A stretch of DNA of 40,800 nt, taken from contig JAGAQI010000101.1 of assembly GCA_017622795.1 (NCBI GenBank), forward strand, positions 1 through 40,800, in the 5' to 3' direction. Shown here piece by piece: positions 15,535 through 24,072 of this stretch. A program made the translations under genes and the position numbers. Source of the DNA: Lachnospiraceae bacterium (lineage in GTDB: Bacteria; Bacillota; Clostridia; Lachnospirales; Lachnospiraceae). The notes under the pieces were generated by a model that was given only the letters and a program-made list of their open reading frames with translations, had not been told where the DNA came from and ran no database searches. Each line of letters opens with the position of its first letter. The first letter of the stretch is position 1.

Positions 15535-17514
15535 TTATTCAAACACAGTCAATACTTCACTGCCCTCTTTTACAAAGGCAATGTACTCATTTAATTCCGC
15601 ATGAACCGTTACCCACTGACCGCCGGTGTAAGTCTGCTTATCCTTGGTGAGAATCCAGTTACCCTTTGGAAGGTATACCTTACGTTCCACACTGTCTTTT
15701 TCCATAATCGGCGCAAACAGAATATCTTCACCATACATGTACTGGTCTTCTAAGGTGTAACATACTTCATCCTCATGGAAATCAAAGAACATCGGACGCA
15801 TTACCGGTGCGCCGGTTGCACTTGCGGCATCCATACATTTTATGGTATATGGTTTTAACTTTTCTCTGGTTTCGATTAACTTTTTGATTGTAACATAATT
15901 TTCCTCACCGAAGCACCAGATTTCATTCGGGCCGCCACTGCGCTCAATAATACCCGGATTTGGTTCCGGCTGATTCTTGGTACGGATTCTGGAACCGTGC
16001 AGACGCATAATCGGAGAGAAGAGCCCGAACTGGAACCAACGCACCAGCAATTTACGGAATTCTTCATCGTCCGGATTCCCGTTAAAGAAACCGCCGATGT
16101 CACTGTTCCACCACGGAATGCCGCACATACCCATGGAAAGACCGCTGGTTACGCTCTGACGCAACGCCCGCCAATCAGACTGGATATCTCCGTTCCAAAC
16201 CGCCGCACCATACTTCTGGCTGCCCGGATACGCCGCACGGGTTAAGGAAATAATTTCGGTTTCCCCTGCTTCCTGCAGGCCTTCATACAGCATCTTTACA
16301 TAGTAATACGGGTATAACATGGCAGTCTGGGCACCGTTACCGAGATAGAACTTTAAGTGCCCGAACTGCTGCGGATGCACCTCCGGCTCCGCCTCATCCA
16401 GCCAGAAGCTGTGAATACCGTAGTCGTAATAATTTTTCTTGATTTTCTCCCAGACAAACTTTCTTGTTTCCGGATTCATCGGGTCGATAAAAGTCTGTTG
16501 GCCATAGAAATTAAAGGTACCGAACTGGCCGTTTTCCGTGCGCACCAGCATATTGGCTTCGTTCATTTCGTTATAGTTTTCACTATTTGGATTGATAGTC
16601 GGCCAAATGGATACAATCGGCTTGATACCCAATTCTTTTAATTCATCGCACATTGCTTTTGGATCCGGCCAGTATTTCGGGTCAAACTTCCACTCGCCCT
16701 GCTCGGTCCAATGGAAATAATCTATTACAATGGCATCAATCGGAATACCCCGCTTTTTATATTCTCTTGCCACACTAAGCAGTTCCTCCTGGCTTTCGTA
16801 ACGGAGCTTACACTGCCAAAAGCCCGCTGCCCATGCCGGAAATTTAGAAGCATAACCGGTAAGGTCTGCATAGGTTTTCATAACATCTGCCGGAGTATCA
16901 CCGGTAAATATCAGGTAGTCTGCCTGATACGCGCTGTCACTGCACCAAAGGGTACGGTTGCGTGTGGTCTCACAACGGCCCGGTGCCGGACTATTCCAGA
17001 AAAAGCCATAGCCTAAGGAAGAATACACAAACGGCAGCGTAGACTTTGTATTATAATGCAACAGACTGCAGGTACTGCCCTTCCGGTCAAAGGCATCCTC
17101 ACACTCCTGACCGAGGCCGTAGAAGTGTTCTCCTTCGTTTGCTTCAAAAATGACACGAATAGCATAGTTATCTCCCTCGGTATGGACATAATCGTTAACG
17201 TAATCTGCTTCCTGTTTTCTTTTTAAAATCAACTTGCCTTTTCTATAATAACTGATGACACCGCCATACCATGGAAAGCCTGCTTCAATGACTGCCTTTA
17301 CATCCCCGTTGGTAATACTGGCAACCTTTTCATCTCCTTCTATCTTGCAATCACTTTCCGTCGCCGGAGGAAGCAGCGTCCAATTTTCCTCCGATATTTT
17401 GTTGTTTCTTGTCATACGGCAGCGCAAACAATTCTTGCCGTACGGTTCAATGACTACCAGCTCATCTCTTCTTCGAAAAATAAGCCTGTCTTTTTCCAAT
17501 ACAATTTTGCCCAT
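15535..17514 (-). CDS. GH31 alpha-xylosidase or alpha-glucosidase, 659 aa
   Basis: A retaining exo-glycosidase of family GH31, cytosolic (no signal peptide). The N-terminal beta-domain leads into the barrel, with nucleophile Asp373 in FWLDEAEPEVH and acid/base Asp443 in AAVWNGDIQSDW; WWNSDIGGF is the usual later barrel segment. The DEAEPE nucleophile motif is of the kind seen in alpha-xylosidases that strip xylose from xyloglucan oligosaccharides, but alpha-glucosidase activity is possible. At 659 residues it is compact for GH31 and lacks a long C-terminal extension. GAGAGGTG precedes the start. It is divergent from the second AraC gene and convergent with GH95. Confidence 0.9.
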   Translation of the reverse strand: MGKIVLEKDRLIFRRRDELVVIEPYGKNCLRCRMTRNNKISEENWTLLPPATESDCKIEGDEKVASITNGDVKAVIEAGFPWYGGVISYYRKGKLILKRKQEADYVNDYVHTEGDNYAIRVIFEANEGEHFYGLGQECEDAFDRKGSTCSLLHYNTKSTLPFVYSSLGYGFFWNSPAPGRCETTRNRTLWCSDSAYQADYLIFTGDTPADVMKTYADLTGYASKFPAWAAGFWQCKLRYESQEELLSVAREYKKRGIPIDAIVIDYFHWTEQGEWKFDPKYWPDPKAMCDELKELGIKPIVSIWPTINPNSENYNEMNEANMLVRTENGQFGTFNFYGQQTFIDPMNPETRKFVWEKIKKNYYDYGIHSFWLDEAEPEVHPQQFGHLKFYLGNGAQTAMLYPYYYVKMLYEGLQEAGETEIISLTRAAYPGSQKYGAAVWNGDIQSDWRALRQSVTSGLSMGMCGIPWWNSDIGGFFNGNPDDEEFRKLLVRWFQFGLFSPIMRLHGSRIRTKNQPEPNPGIIERSGGPNEIWCFGEENYVTIKKLIETREKLKPYTIKCMDAASATGAPVMRPMFFDFHEDEVCYTLEDQYMYGEDILFAPIMEKDSVERKVYLPKGNWILTKDKQTYTGGQWVTVHAELNEYIAFVKEGSEVLTVFE

Positions 17515-17569
17515 GATACTACACCTCTCTGAATCGTTACATTACAAGTTTATTTCCTGTTACAATTTA

Positions 17570-17578
17570 AGTATAGCA
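17570..17578 (-). promoter_or_regulatory. Extended -10 promoter of the GH31 gene
   Basis: TGCTATACT on the minus strand with no good -35, about 50 bp before the start codon. The layout suggests activation by the divergent AraC protein. Confidence 0.5.
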
Positions 17579-17703
17579 GTTCTTTTCCCTGATTGCTTTT
17601 CTTTTTCTAACAACAACTAACACTATATTGATGTTTTCTAAAAAACATGTTACTCTCTATTTGGCACTATTTTTGTTTTTACAAAGCCATTTCGGAGGTT
17701 TCT

Positions 17704-18600
17704 ATGAATTTAACAGCAGACACAAAATTGTATGAGCAAATTTCACACACTACCGATTCTGCCCCATATTCCATTCATTTTACCGAAGTTTCTATAGGCG
17801 CAGACCCTGCACTTTATCTTCACTGGCACAAAGAAATGGAATTTCTTCTATTAACAAGCGGAGCATTACTGTTCCAAATGGAAGATACTCCCTTCACTCT
17901 TCAAGCCGGAGATGCCGTCTTTATTCCATCCGGTATCCTGCATTCTGCAAAAAGCCATAGTGACCAGCCTATATCCTTTTATGCCCTTGTTTTCTCTCCG
18001 GAGTTTCTTATTTCCTCCTTCGATACTACTGCATATAATACCTATGTTTTGCCGGTTATGCATAACAATCTGAAATTTGCAACCTCCTTGCAGACTAACC
18101 ACAGTTCCTGGCAGCAGAACATTTTAAGCAACCTGAACAACATTTTCTTTTCCAATATAAAAGAGGAACTTTTTATCCGGAGTCAGCTGCTCCTTCTTTG
18201 GAATACCTTTTATCAAAATCATATTGCAAAGACAAAAGGCACTGACACAAACCATCTAACCTTAAATCGCACTCTTTCAGGTCAACTCCAACCGGTGATA
18301 AACTATATGCAGGAAAACTATCAACAAGCCCTTACGTTAAACGAACTTTCCTCCATTGCCCACTTAAGTGAAGGCCAGTTCTGCCGCTCTTTCAAACACT
18401 TTACCGGCATGACACCTTTTGCTTATCTGGTACGCTACCGCATCCTGCAAAGCTGCCACGACCTGTCATCCACAAATAAAAAAATAACTGATATTGCCAC
18501 AACCCACGGGTTTAACAATATCAGTTACTATAACCGCGCCTTTTTAAAGGTCATGAATCTGACCCCTACCGAGTACCGTAAACAGTTTTTGAAACCGTAA
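17704..18600 (+). CDS. AraC-family transcriptional regulator, 298 aa
   Basis: An N-terminal cupin domain (about 20-110: HWHKEMEFLLLTSGALLFQ, LQAGDAVFIPSGILHSAKS) would bind a sugar. The C-terminal AraC double HTH (about 195-298) includes LTLNELSSIAHLSEGQFCRSFKHFTG and ITDIATTHGFNNISYYNRAF, ending TPTEYRKQF. ATG 17704 follows CGGAGG with good spacing; the frame can be extended to 17647 but without a ribosome-binding site. It is divergent from GH31 and is probably its activator. Its sequence differs clearly from the other AraC protein here, so they likely sense different sugars. Confidence 0.92.
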   Translation: MNLTADTKLYEQISHTTDSAPYSIHFTEVSIGADPALYLHWHKEMEFLLLTSGALLFQMEDTPFTLQAGDAVFIPSGILHSAKSHSDQPISFYALVFSPEFLISSFDTTAYNTYVLPVMHNNLKFATSLQTNHSSWQQNILSNLNNIFFSNIKEELFIRSQLLLLWNTFYQNHIAKTKGTDTNHLTLNRTLSGQLQPVINYMQENYQQALTLNELSSIAHLSEGQFCRSFKHFTGMTPFAYLVRYRILQSCHDLSSTNKKITDIATTHGFNNISYYNRAFLKVMNLTPTEYRKQFLKP

Positions 18601-18617
18601 AGTAAACCTTTGATGAT

Positions 18618-18837
18618 AAAGCCCCTGTGCTTTTTGTGAATTAATTTAACAATCCCCCGGCAGCAATTTTATCCGAAGGAAACGCTGGAGAAACGTCCTC
18701 ACTTAATGAGGTGTTGCAACCGAAGGTTGCACGAATTTAGTGAGGCTACGTTTCGATGCTAGCGAAAGCGGGTTTCCGAAGGATAAAATTGCCGCCGGGG
18801 GATATTAAATTTAACCTATCACAAAAGCAGGGGCTTT
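18618..18837. repeat. 220-bp nested palindrome between convergent AraC and pyk genes
   Basis: The outer arms are AAAGCCCCTG (18618-18627) and CAGGGGCTTT (18828-18837). The next arms, CCCCCGGCAGCAATTTTATCC (18654-18674) and GGATAAAATTGCCGCCGGGGG (18781-18801), match at 20 of 21 positions. Inside are GGAAAC/GTTTCC, GAAACGT/ACGTTTC, CCTCACT/AGTGAGG and finally GTTGCAACC-GAA-GGTTGCAC. The whole can fold into one very long cruciform or RNA hairpin. It has no coding frame and no transposase. It could serve as a terminator for both genes, or be a miniature mobile or repeated intergenic element. Confidence 0.8.
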
Positions 18838-18846
18838 TCACCCGAT

Positions 18847-20262
18847 TTACTTCACGGTCTCAATCTTGATGGTGTTGGTATTACCCACCTGGCCATTAAT
18901 CTGTCCGCCGGTTAATACCACATTATCGCCGGACTGAAGCCCCAGCGCCTTCTTGGCCTGGCGAAGTCCGTTGTAAAACATAACTTCAACCGAAGTATAT
19001 TCTTCTGTCAGCATCGGAAGCACACCCCAGCTTAAGTTTAATTTTCTCCAGACACGCTCAGAGGTAGTTAAACCAAGAATCGGCATTGGGCAACGGAAAC
19101 GGCTGACCATACGCGCTGTACGACCGCTGATAGAGCTGGCAACAATACACTTGGCATCTACGTCAATGGCCATGGCACAAGTACCATGGGATACTGCGTC
19201 CAGGTTGTTCTTAATCTTAAAGTCTGCACTACGGAAGCGGCTGATGTAATTGATGTGCTGCTCTGTATATTCTGCAATTTCCGCCATGTTCTTTACCGCA
19301 TCTACCGGGAACTTGCCGGCAGCGGTTTCGCCGGAAAGCATAACTGCAGAGGTTCCGTCATACACCGCATTGGCAACGTCGGAAATTTCCGCTCTGGTCG
19401 GACGAGGATTATGAATCATGGACTCTAACATTTCCGTAGCGGTAATAACTCTGGTACCCATCATACGGCACTTGTTGATTAAGTACTTCTGGATATACGG
19501 CACTTCAATGAACGGAATTTCGACACCCAAATCACCACGGGCAACCATGATACCGTTGGCAATCTGACAGATTTCCTCAATATTGTCGATACCGGAACGG
19601 TTTTCAATCTTCGCAATAACGTCAATGTCTGCGCCGCCGTTTTCATCTAAGAAGGTACGAAGGTCAATCATATCCTGCTTCGTGGAAACAAAGGAAGCCG
19701 CAACAAAGTCCACGCCATTCTTGATACCGAATAATAAGTCCTTCTTATCCTGCTCACTTAAATAGTCCTGCTTTAATACATGATTTGGGAAATTCATACT
19801 CTTACGGTCGGACATTTCCCCACCATGGATAACGGTACAAATGGCATCATTCTTCACAATTTCATCGACGCGGAAGGAAACCAGGCCATTACATACTAAA
19901 ATGGTGTCACCCGGATTTAACTCTTTCATAAGGTTTTTGTAAGAAACCGCAACACGGGTTTCATCCCCGACAATGTCATCAGTAGTGAAGGTGAACTTGT
20001 CACCGTCGTTAACTACTACTTTTTTATCCTTAAAGGTCTTGATTCTGTATTCCGGACCCTTGGTGTCGAGCATAATAGCGATTGGCAGATTCATTTTTTC
20101 ACGAACCTTTTTGATCAGGTCAATCTTTGCCTGCTGCTCTGCATGATCACCGTGGGAAAAGTTAATGCGGGCAACGTTCATGCCTGCTTCGAACATTTTT
20201 GTTAAAGTTTCTTCATTGGTACTTGCCGGACCAATGGTACAAATAATTTTTGTTTTACGCAT
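18847..20262 (-). CDS. pyk: Pyruvate kinase, 471 aa
   Basis: Converts phosphoenolpyruvate and ADP to pyruvate and ATP, the last step of glycolysis, in the cytosol. The N-terminus TKIICTIGPAS, the substrate segment MLDTKGPEYRI, the catalytic Lys region IDVIAKIENRSGI, the K/Mg segment IMVARGDLGVEIPF and the signature TATEMLESMIHNPRPTRAE are all present, followed by the allosteric C-terminal domain. The length matches the short E. coli PykF-type form without the extra PEP-utiliser-like domain found in Bacillus. The start at 20262 is chosen because AAAGGA stands before it; a start at 20283 would place translation on the ribosome-binding site. Confidence 0.97.
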   Translation of the reverse strand: MRKTKIICTIGPASTNEETLTKMFEAGMNVARINFSHGDHAEQQAKIDLIKKVREKMNLPIAIMLDTKGPEYRIKTFKDKKVVVNDGDKFTFTTDDIVGDETRVAVSYKNLMKELNPGDTILVCNGLVSFRVDEIVKNDAICTVIHGGEMSDRKSMNFPNHVLKQDYLSEQDKKDLLFGIKNGVDFVAASFVSTKQDMIDLRTFLDENGGADIDVIAKIENRSGIDNIEEICQIANGIMVARGDLGVEIPFIEVPYIQKYLINKCRMMGTRVITATEMLESMIHNPRPTRAEISDVANAVYDGTSAVMLSGETAAGKFPVDAVKNMAEIAEYTEQHINYISRFRSADFKIKNNLDAVSHGTCAMAIDVDAKCIVASSISGRTARMVSRFRCPMPILGLTTSERVWRKLNLSWGVLPMLTEEYTSVEVMFYNGLRQAKKALGLQSGDNVVLTGGQINGQVGNTNTIKIETVK

Positions 20263-20294
20263 GGGAATTCCTTTCTTTTTCACAAACTTTTTTC

Positions 20295-20323
20295 ATTTTA
20301 ACAAATGAAAGAGCTTTCATCAA
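20295..20323 (-). promoter_or_regulatory. Promoter of pyk
   Basis: On the minus strand TTGATG (20323-20318), a 17-bp spacer and TAAAAT (20300-20295). The spacer contains TGAAAGCTCTTTCA, a perfect 7-bp inverted repeat that could be an operator. Confidence 0.55.
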
Positions 20324-20353
20324 CCTAAATTTATTTTTTAACAAACTGCTACT

Positions 20354-21550
20354 TTAATAATCCTCCAGCAGAAAGTCTATCACATATTTATGAATGATAC
20401 CATCCCGCGAAAAATCCATTTTATCCATTGACAGCACATATTTTGGAAAATTATCTCCAACCTCTTTAAATGCACCAAACTCCCGCTCGATTACAGCTTC
20501 ATCGTACAAATGATATGTCACCTGATAATATTCCCTCTGCTGTCCCTTTACCGCTATAAAATCAATTTCTCCGGTTCTAGTTTTTCCTACATAAACTTCA
20601 TAGCCTCTTACCAGCAATTCATTATAAACAACATTCTCCAGTAATGCACCCATTTCCAATTTAAAGCCGGAATTGCGGATGCGGCCAAGACCCATGTCGG
20701 TCAGGTAATATTTATCCATTTTGGTAAGAGCTCTTTTCCCTCTGATATCGTACCGTGTAGCCTTTGTCATCACCAAAGATGCAACAATATGCTCCAGATA
20801 ATTATAAATGGTTTCTTTTGATACCTTACGGTCGATACTCAAGAAATAATTTATGATAGACGTAATGGAAAATGTCTGGGACGGATTACAGACCAAATAT
20901 TCCAAAATCCGATTAAACAGCTCGATATCCTTAATTCCGGCCCACTGGACAATATCCCGAAGTATAATAGTGTCATACACATCCCGCAAAAAAGTTTTTG
21001 TCTGCTCTTCATCCGTCATCAGGAACCGTTGCGGAAGACCTCCCCAGACCAAATAATCATGCAAAGCTTTTTCGCTGCCTTCTTTATCGACCTTTCTCAT
21101 CTGGCACATTTCTCGAAACGTGAAAGGATAGATAGAAAAGCTTACCGTCCGTCCGGATAAAAACGTGGCCAATTCTCCGGACAGCAGTTTGCCGTTGGAT
21201 CCGGTAATAAAAATACTGGCTCCGTATTTCATTCGCAGAGAATTTATGACCCGTTCAAATTCCGGCACTACCTGAATTTCATCAAAAAACAGATAATATT
21301 TTTTATCGCTTGTTATCTTCTTCTTTATATATTCATGAAATATATCCCCGGTCCGAATAAAAGAAAAATCATAATCTTCAAAATTGATATAAATAATTTG
21401 TTCCTCGGGAATACCCTCTTCTTTCAGTTCTTCCATTATTTGCTGTAGCAATACCGACTTTCCGCATCTTCTGATGCCGGTAATTACTTTAATTAAATCC
21501 ATATGATAAAATTTTCTTATGCGGGCTAAATAATTTTCTCTTTTTACCAT
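20354..21550 (-). CDS. AAA-family ATPase with C-terminal DUF4143-type domain, 398 aa
   Basis: An ATPase of the AAA_14/DUF4143 group, common in bacteria and archaea but of unknown function. Walker A is TGIRRCGKSVLLQQ (about 24-37) and Walker B is YYLFFDEIQVV (about 88-98), with the sensor segment FITGSNGKLLS. A winged-helix part (FSITSIINYFLSIDRKVSKETIYNYLEHI) is followed by a nuclease-like end (LLENVVYNELLVRGYEVYVGKTRTGEIDFIA), whose E...D-x-D/E pattern resembles PD-(D/E)XK folds. The start at 21550 (ATG) is favoured because AAGGTGG is well spaced; two in-frame GTG codons lie inside that site. It has its own strong promoter and seems unrelated to the sugar genes. Confidence 0.88.
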   Translation of the reverse strand: MVKRENYLARIRKFYHMDLIKVITGIRRCGKSVLLQQIMEELKEEGIPEEQIIYINFEDYDFSFIRTGDIFHEYIKKKITSDKKYYLFFDEIQVVPEFERVINSLRMKYGASIFITGSNGKLLSGELATFLSGRTVSFSIYPFTFREMCQMRKVDKEGSEKALHDYLVWGGLPQRFLMTDEEQTKTFLRDVYDTIILRDIVQWAGIKDIELFNRILEYLVCNPSQTFSITSIINYFLSIDRKVSKETIYNYLEHIVASLVMTKATRYDIRGKRALTKMDKYYLTDMGLGRIRNSGFKLEMGALLENVVYNELLVRGYEVYVGKTRTGEIDFIAVKGQQREYYQVTYHLYDEAVIEREFGAFKEVGDNFPKYVLSMDKMDFSRDGIIHKYVIDFLLEDY

Positions 21551-21572
21551 AATCTTCACCACCTTTATTTAT

Positions 21573-21601
21573 ATCATAAGACTTACTTTAAATTTTGTCA
21601 A
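21573..21601 (-). promoter_or_regulatory. Strong promoter of the ATPase gene
   Basis: On the minus strand a perfect TTGACA (21601-21596), a 17-bp spacer and TATGAT (21578-21573). Upstream are two near-identical 12-mers, AGTTCGATACGT (21605-21616) and AGTTCGATATGT (21644-21655), 39 bp apart start to start; these are possible regulator sites. Confidence 0.75.
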
Positions 21602-21675
21602 GTAAGTTCGATACGTCGTACTTATTGTTAAATCCGTTGATTTAGTTCGATATGTACCCCATATTTTCCCACCAC

Positions 21676-21722
21676 AAAAAAAACTGATACAATCAATTTT
21701 CACAAAACTAATTGTATCAGTT
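21676..21722 (-). terminator. Terminator of the secreted GH5 gene
   Basis: A perfect 12-bp stem, AACTGATACAAT (21682-21693) and ATTGTATCAGTT (21711-21722). On the minus strand it runs into eight Ts. It closes the long polysaccharide locus. Confidence 0.9.
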
Positions 21723-21744
21723 ATTATTCACATATTTTACTGTA

Positions 21745-22929
21745 CTAATCCGGATTTGCTACCTTCATCATAGCATCCAGCAGTTCCGGATACGGATATT
21801 CCAATCCTCTGCGGTCTAACAAACCGAAGTTTTCTCCATTGCCGGAAAAAGCACCGTTATCCCACCAGACACAAGGCACTCCGATTTCTTTTGCCTTGGT
21901 CAGATAATAGGTTGCCCATTCCACACGCTCTGCTTCATTATCCTTATTCATGGCACCGAATTCACCAATGATTGCCGGAATTCCTTTACTGATAAACAAA
22001 TCGTTAATGGTTTTCATTAAATAGTCAATGTCACCGGCATCCTTGGATTTATCCCAGGTGGAGGTTCCCTTAGTATTCAACGCAAAATTATATGGAGTAT
22101 ACGCATGTACAGATACGATGAGTTTATCATCCTCCGGCAGCTTTATCTTTGCCAGATTGTCTCTGGAGGAAGAAGCCGCATAACCGGTAATCATCAAATG
22201 ACGTAACGTATTGTTTCCGCCGGTGGAGCGCACCGCTTCCACAAACAACTGCTCCCAATAATTGATTACTTCACTTGCCTTGGCATCACCGGACCATTCC
22301 TTGGAAGTACCACGGAGTCTCGGCTCATTTAATCCTTCAAAAATCAGGTGCTCATCATATTCTTTAAAATACTCTGCAATCTGTGTCCAAAGGGCAACGA
22401 TTTGCTCACCGTTTGCCACTTTATTTTCTTCCGTTGGCATATACCATTCTTCATGGTGGGTATTTAAAATTACATACGCACCTTTACTATATGCATAATC
22501 TACTACTTCTTTTACTCTTTGCAGCCAGATATCATGAATCTTATATTCCGGTGCCTCACCGAAATGCCCGTCCCAGGTTACCGGAAAACGGATTACATTA
22601 AACCCGGCATCTAAGATTTTATCAATCATTTCCTGCTTGGTTTTTGGATTTCCCCAGGCAGTTTCCGACATCAGGCCGATTCCTCCGGTAGCATCCAGGG
22701 TATTGCCCAGATTCCAGCCGATTTTCATCTCTGCCACCAACTCCATTGGGGAAATATCCGCAATGGTAAGCTCCGGTGTTGGTGTGGCCGTCGGCTCCGG
22801 TGTAGCGGTTGGAGTTGCTGTTGCTGCCGGCGTTGGGGTAGCTTCCGGCTCCTTTGCGGAATTACAGCCACAAAGCCCGGCAACGGCAAAAATTCCGCAC
22901 GCAATTATCATTAACAGTCTTTTTCTCAT
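21745..22929 (-). CDS. Secreted GH5 (subfamily 4-like) endo-glucanase/xyloglucanase lipoprotein, 394 aa
   Basis: Lipoprotein (LCGC, Cys22) with a pure Thr/Pro/Ala/Glu linker (about 27-54) that would hold the enzyme off the membrane. The GH5 barrel (about 60-392) begins MELVAEMKIGWNLGNTLDA, typical of subfamily GH5_4. The acid/base is Glu202 in FEGLNEP and the nucleophile Glu323 in IIGEFGA; TTHHEEW-like NTHHEEW (about 156-162) is also present. GH5_4 enzymes act on beta-1,4-glucans, xyloglucan or glucomannan. GAGGAGA precedes the start. A promoter-like TGATATACT is 34-42 bp upstream, so it may be expressed independently of CE2. It is a paralogue of the cytosolic GH5 at 25199-26236. Confidence 0.92.
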   Translation of the reverse strand: MRKRLLMIIACGIFAVAGLCGCNSAKEPEATPTPAATATPTATPEPTATPTPELTIADISPMELVAEMKIGWNLGNTLDATGGIGLMSETAWGNPKTKQEMIDKILDAGFNVIRFPVTWDGHFGEAPEYKIHDIWLQRVKEVVDYAYSKGAYVILNTHHEEWYMPTEENKVANGEQIVALWTQIAEYFKEYDEHLIFEGLNEPRLRGTSKEWSGDAKASEVINYWEQLFVEAVRSTGGNNTLRHLMITGYAASSSRDNLAKIKLPEDDKLIVSVHAYTPYNFALNTKGTSTWDKSKDAGDIDYLMKTINDLFISKGIPAIIGEFGAMNKDNEAERVEWATYYLTKAKEIGVPCVWWDNGAFSGNGENFGLLDRRGLEYPYPELLDAMMKVANPD

Positions 22930-22962
22930 ACGTAGATTCTCCTCAATTCATAAATTGTCTAT

Positions 22963-22971
22963 AGTATATCA
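22963..22971 (-). promoter_or_regulatory. Extended -10 promoter before the secreted GH5 gene
   Basis: TGATATACT on the minus strand, 34 bp before the start codon, with only a poor -35. It lies between the CE2 stop codon and the GH5 gene and is the same motif seen before the AraC gene at 12237. Confidence 0.5.
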
Positions 22972-23005
22972 CATCCCTAAGCTAAAAGATACCTTTTTCT
23001 TTTTT

Positions 23006-24061
23006 CTAAAATACATTCAGTGTTTCAATATAGTCTGCCAGTTCTTCCGCCATCTTTTCCGCCTCGGAAATCCGGATATGTCCATGAGTTCCGCAACCGT
23101 TATTGCTATACAGGAAATGATGTATCTTATCATCTGTTTTTTGCAGCTGGCGGCAAACCTCGTCAATGGCCTCATCCCAGATTGCTTCGTGGTTTAAAAT
23201 AGTGGTGGATAAAATAATATGTGCCTCCGGATAACGCTTTCTCAGCTTTCCGATAAAATCCTTATAAGCCAGACGCCAGTACAGAGACTGCTCGGAATTA
23301 TAATCAGCTTTCATGTAGTCATATGGGTCTTTATCATTCTGACCAATGGCTACAATCACAATGTCAGGAGTATACTTGCTGAAGTCCCAGCGCTTCTGTA
23401 CGCCTAAATCCGGATGATACTGAATTTTGTCATACATGGAAAACATGCCCTTGCATGCGGTTGGTCCCGCGAACCAGCCGGCATCATCCAAAAGGCAGAT
23501 ACCGCCCTGGGCAATGTCATGCAGCTGGGCATTTAACTTTCTTGCCAGCGTCCAGGAATAAGAATAATAGCTGTTGGACAGTTCCCCGTTGGTCTGTGGA
23601 TCCGGCTGGCCTTCATAACCTACCGCCTCACTGACTTCTCCGGCAGATACAGAATCCCCGTACACCTCCATACGGCGCTCCGGCAACGGGGGTAATTCCA
23701 GGACTTCGGCATTCCCATTTAAAATAAAGCCGTGAAATTGCACGGTATGACAGGAGTCCTGGCGCTTAAACAGCATCAGCTCATGCTCTGCATCCTCTAA
23801 ATCTTCGCCCAGCACATACTCATGCCTGCCCCAGTCTTCCAACTTAAACTTTGTCTGAACTCCATCCAGAATAACTCCCATAAAATTATCCCAACAGTTT
23901 TTTGTGTTGGTAAGAATCACCCGGATATGAGTGCCCTTAAATTTAATTTTTACAAAAGTACACGGAAATACAAACTCAGGACCGCCTTCTTTGGCAAAAT
24001 CAATACGTCCCATGTACTGTAATTTTTCATTGTCTGGTGCTACCAGATATCTATTGTCCAT
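23006..24061 (-). CDS. CE2-type acetyl esterase, 351 aa
   Basis: Two domains in the order typical of CE2: an N-terminal jelly-roll (about 1-125, including GTHIRVILTNT and GVILDG) and a C-terminal SGNH esterase domain. Catalytic features are Ser137 in VYGDSVSAGE, Gly188 in AQGGICL, block III IGQND (240-243) and His328 in GCGTHGHIR. CE2 enzymes can use a Ser-His dyad. They remove 3-O-, 4-O- or 6-O-acetyl groups from mannose or xylose units. There is no signal peptide, so it acts in the cytosol on imported oligosaccharides. It lies 11 bp after the CE17-like gene; the two together match the CE2/CE17 pair of Roseburia intestinalis, which clears acetyls from all positions on mannan. Confidence 0.9.
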   Translation of the reverse strand: MDNRYLVAPDNEKLQYMGRIDFAKEGGPEFVFPCTFVKIKFKGTHIRVILTNTKNCWDNFMGVILDGVQTKFKLEDWGRHEYVLGEDLEDAEHELMLFKRQDSCHTVQFHGFILNGNAEVLELPPLPERRMEVYGDSVSAGEVSEAVGYEGQPDPQTNGELSNSYYSYSWTLARKLNAQLHDIAQGGICLLDDAGWFAGPTACKGMFSMYDKIQYHPDLGVQKRWDFSKYTPDIVIVAIGQNDKDPYDYMKADYNSEQSLYWRLAYKDFIGKLRKRYPEAHIILSTTILNHEAIWDEAIDEVCRQLQKTDDKIHHFLYSNNGCGTHGHIRISEAEKMAEELADYIETLNVF

Positions 24062-24072
24062 ATCATAACCTC

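Noticed and set aside
18618-18837. Palindrome considered as a tRNA, rRNA fragment or insertion sequence end
   Set aside because: No cloverleaf with an anticodon arm, no rRNA signature and no transposase frame; it is kept only as an unexplained repeat.
22637-23197. 186-codon open frame on the plus strand with a Val/Gly/Ala repeat segment
   Set aside because: The repeat is the reverse of the Thr/Pro linker of the secreted GH5 lipoprotein; the frame spans two real minus-strand genes.
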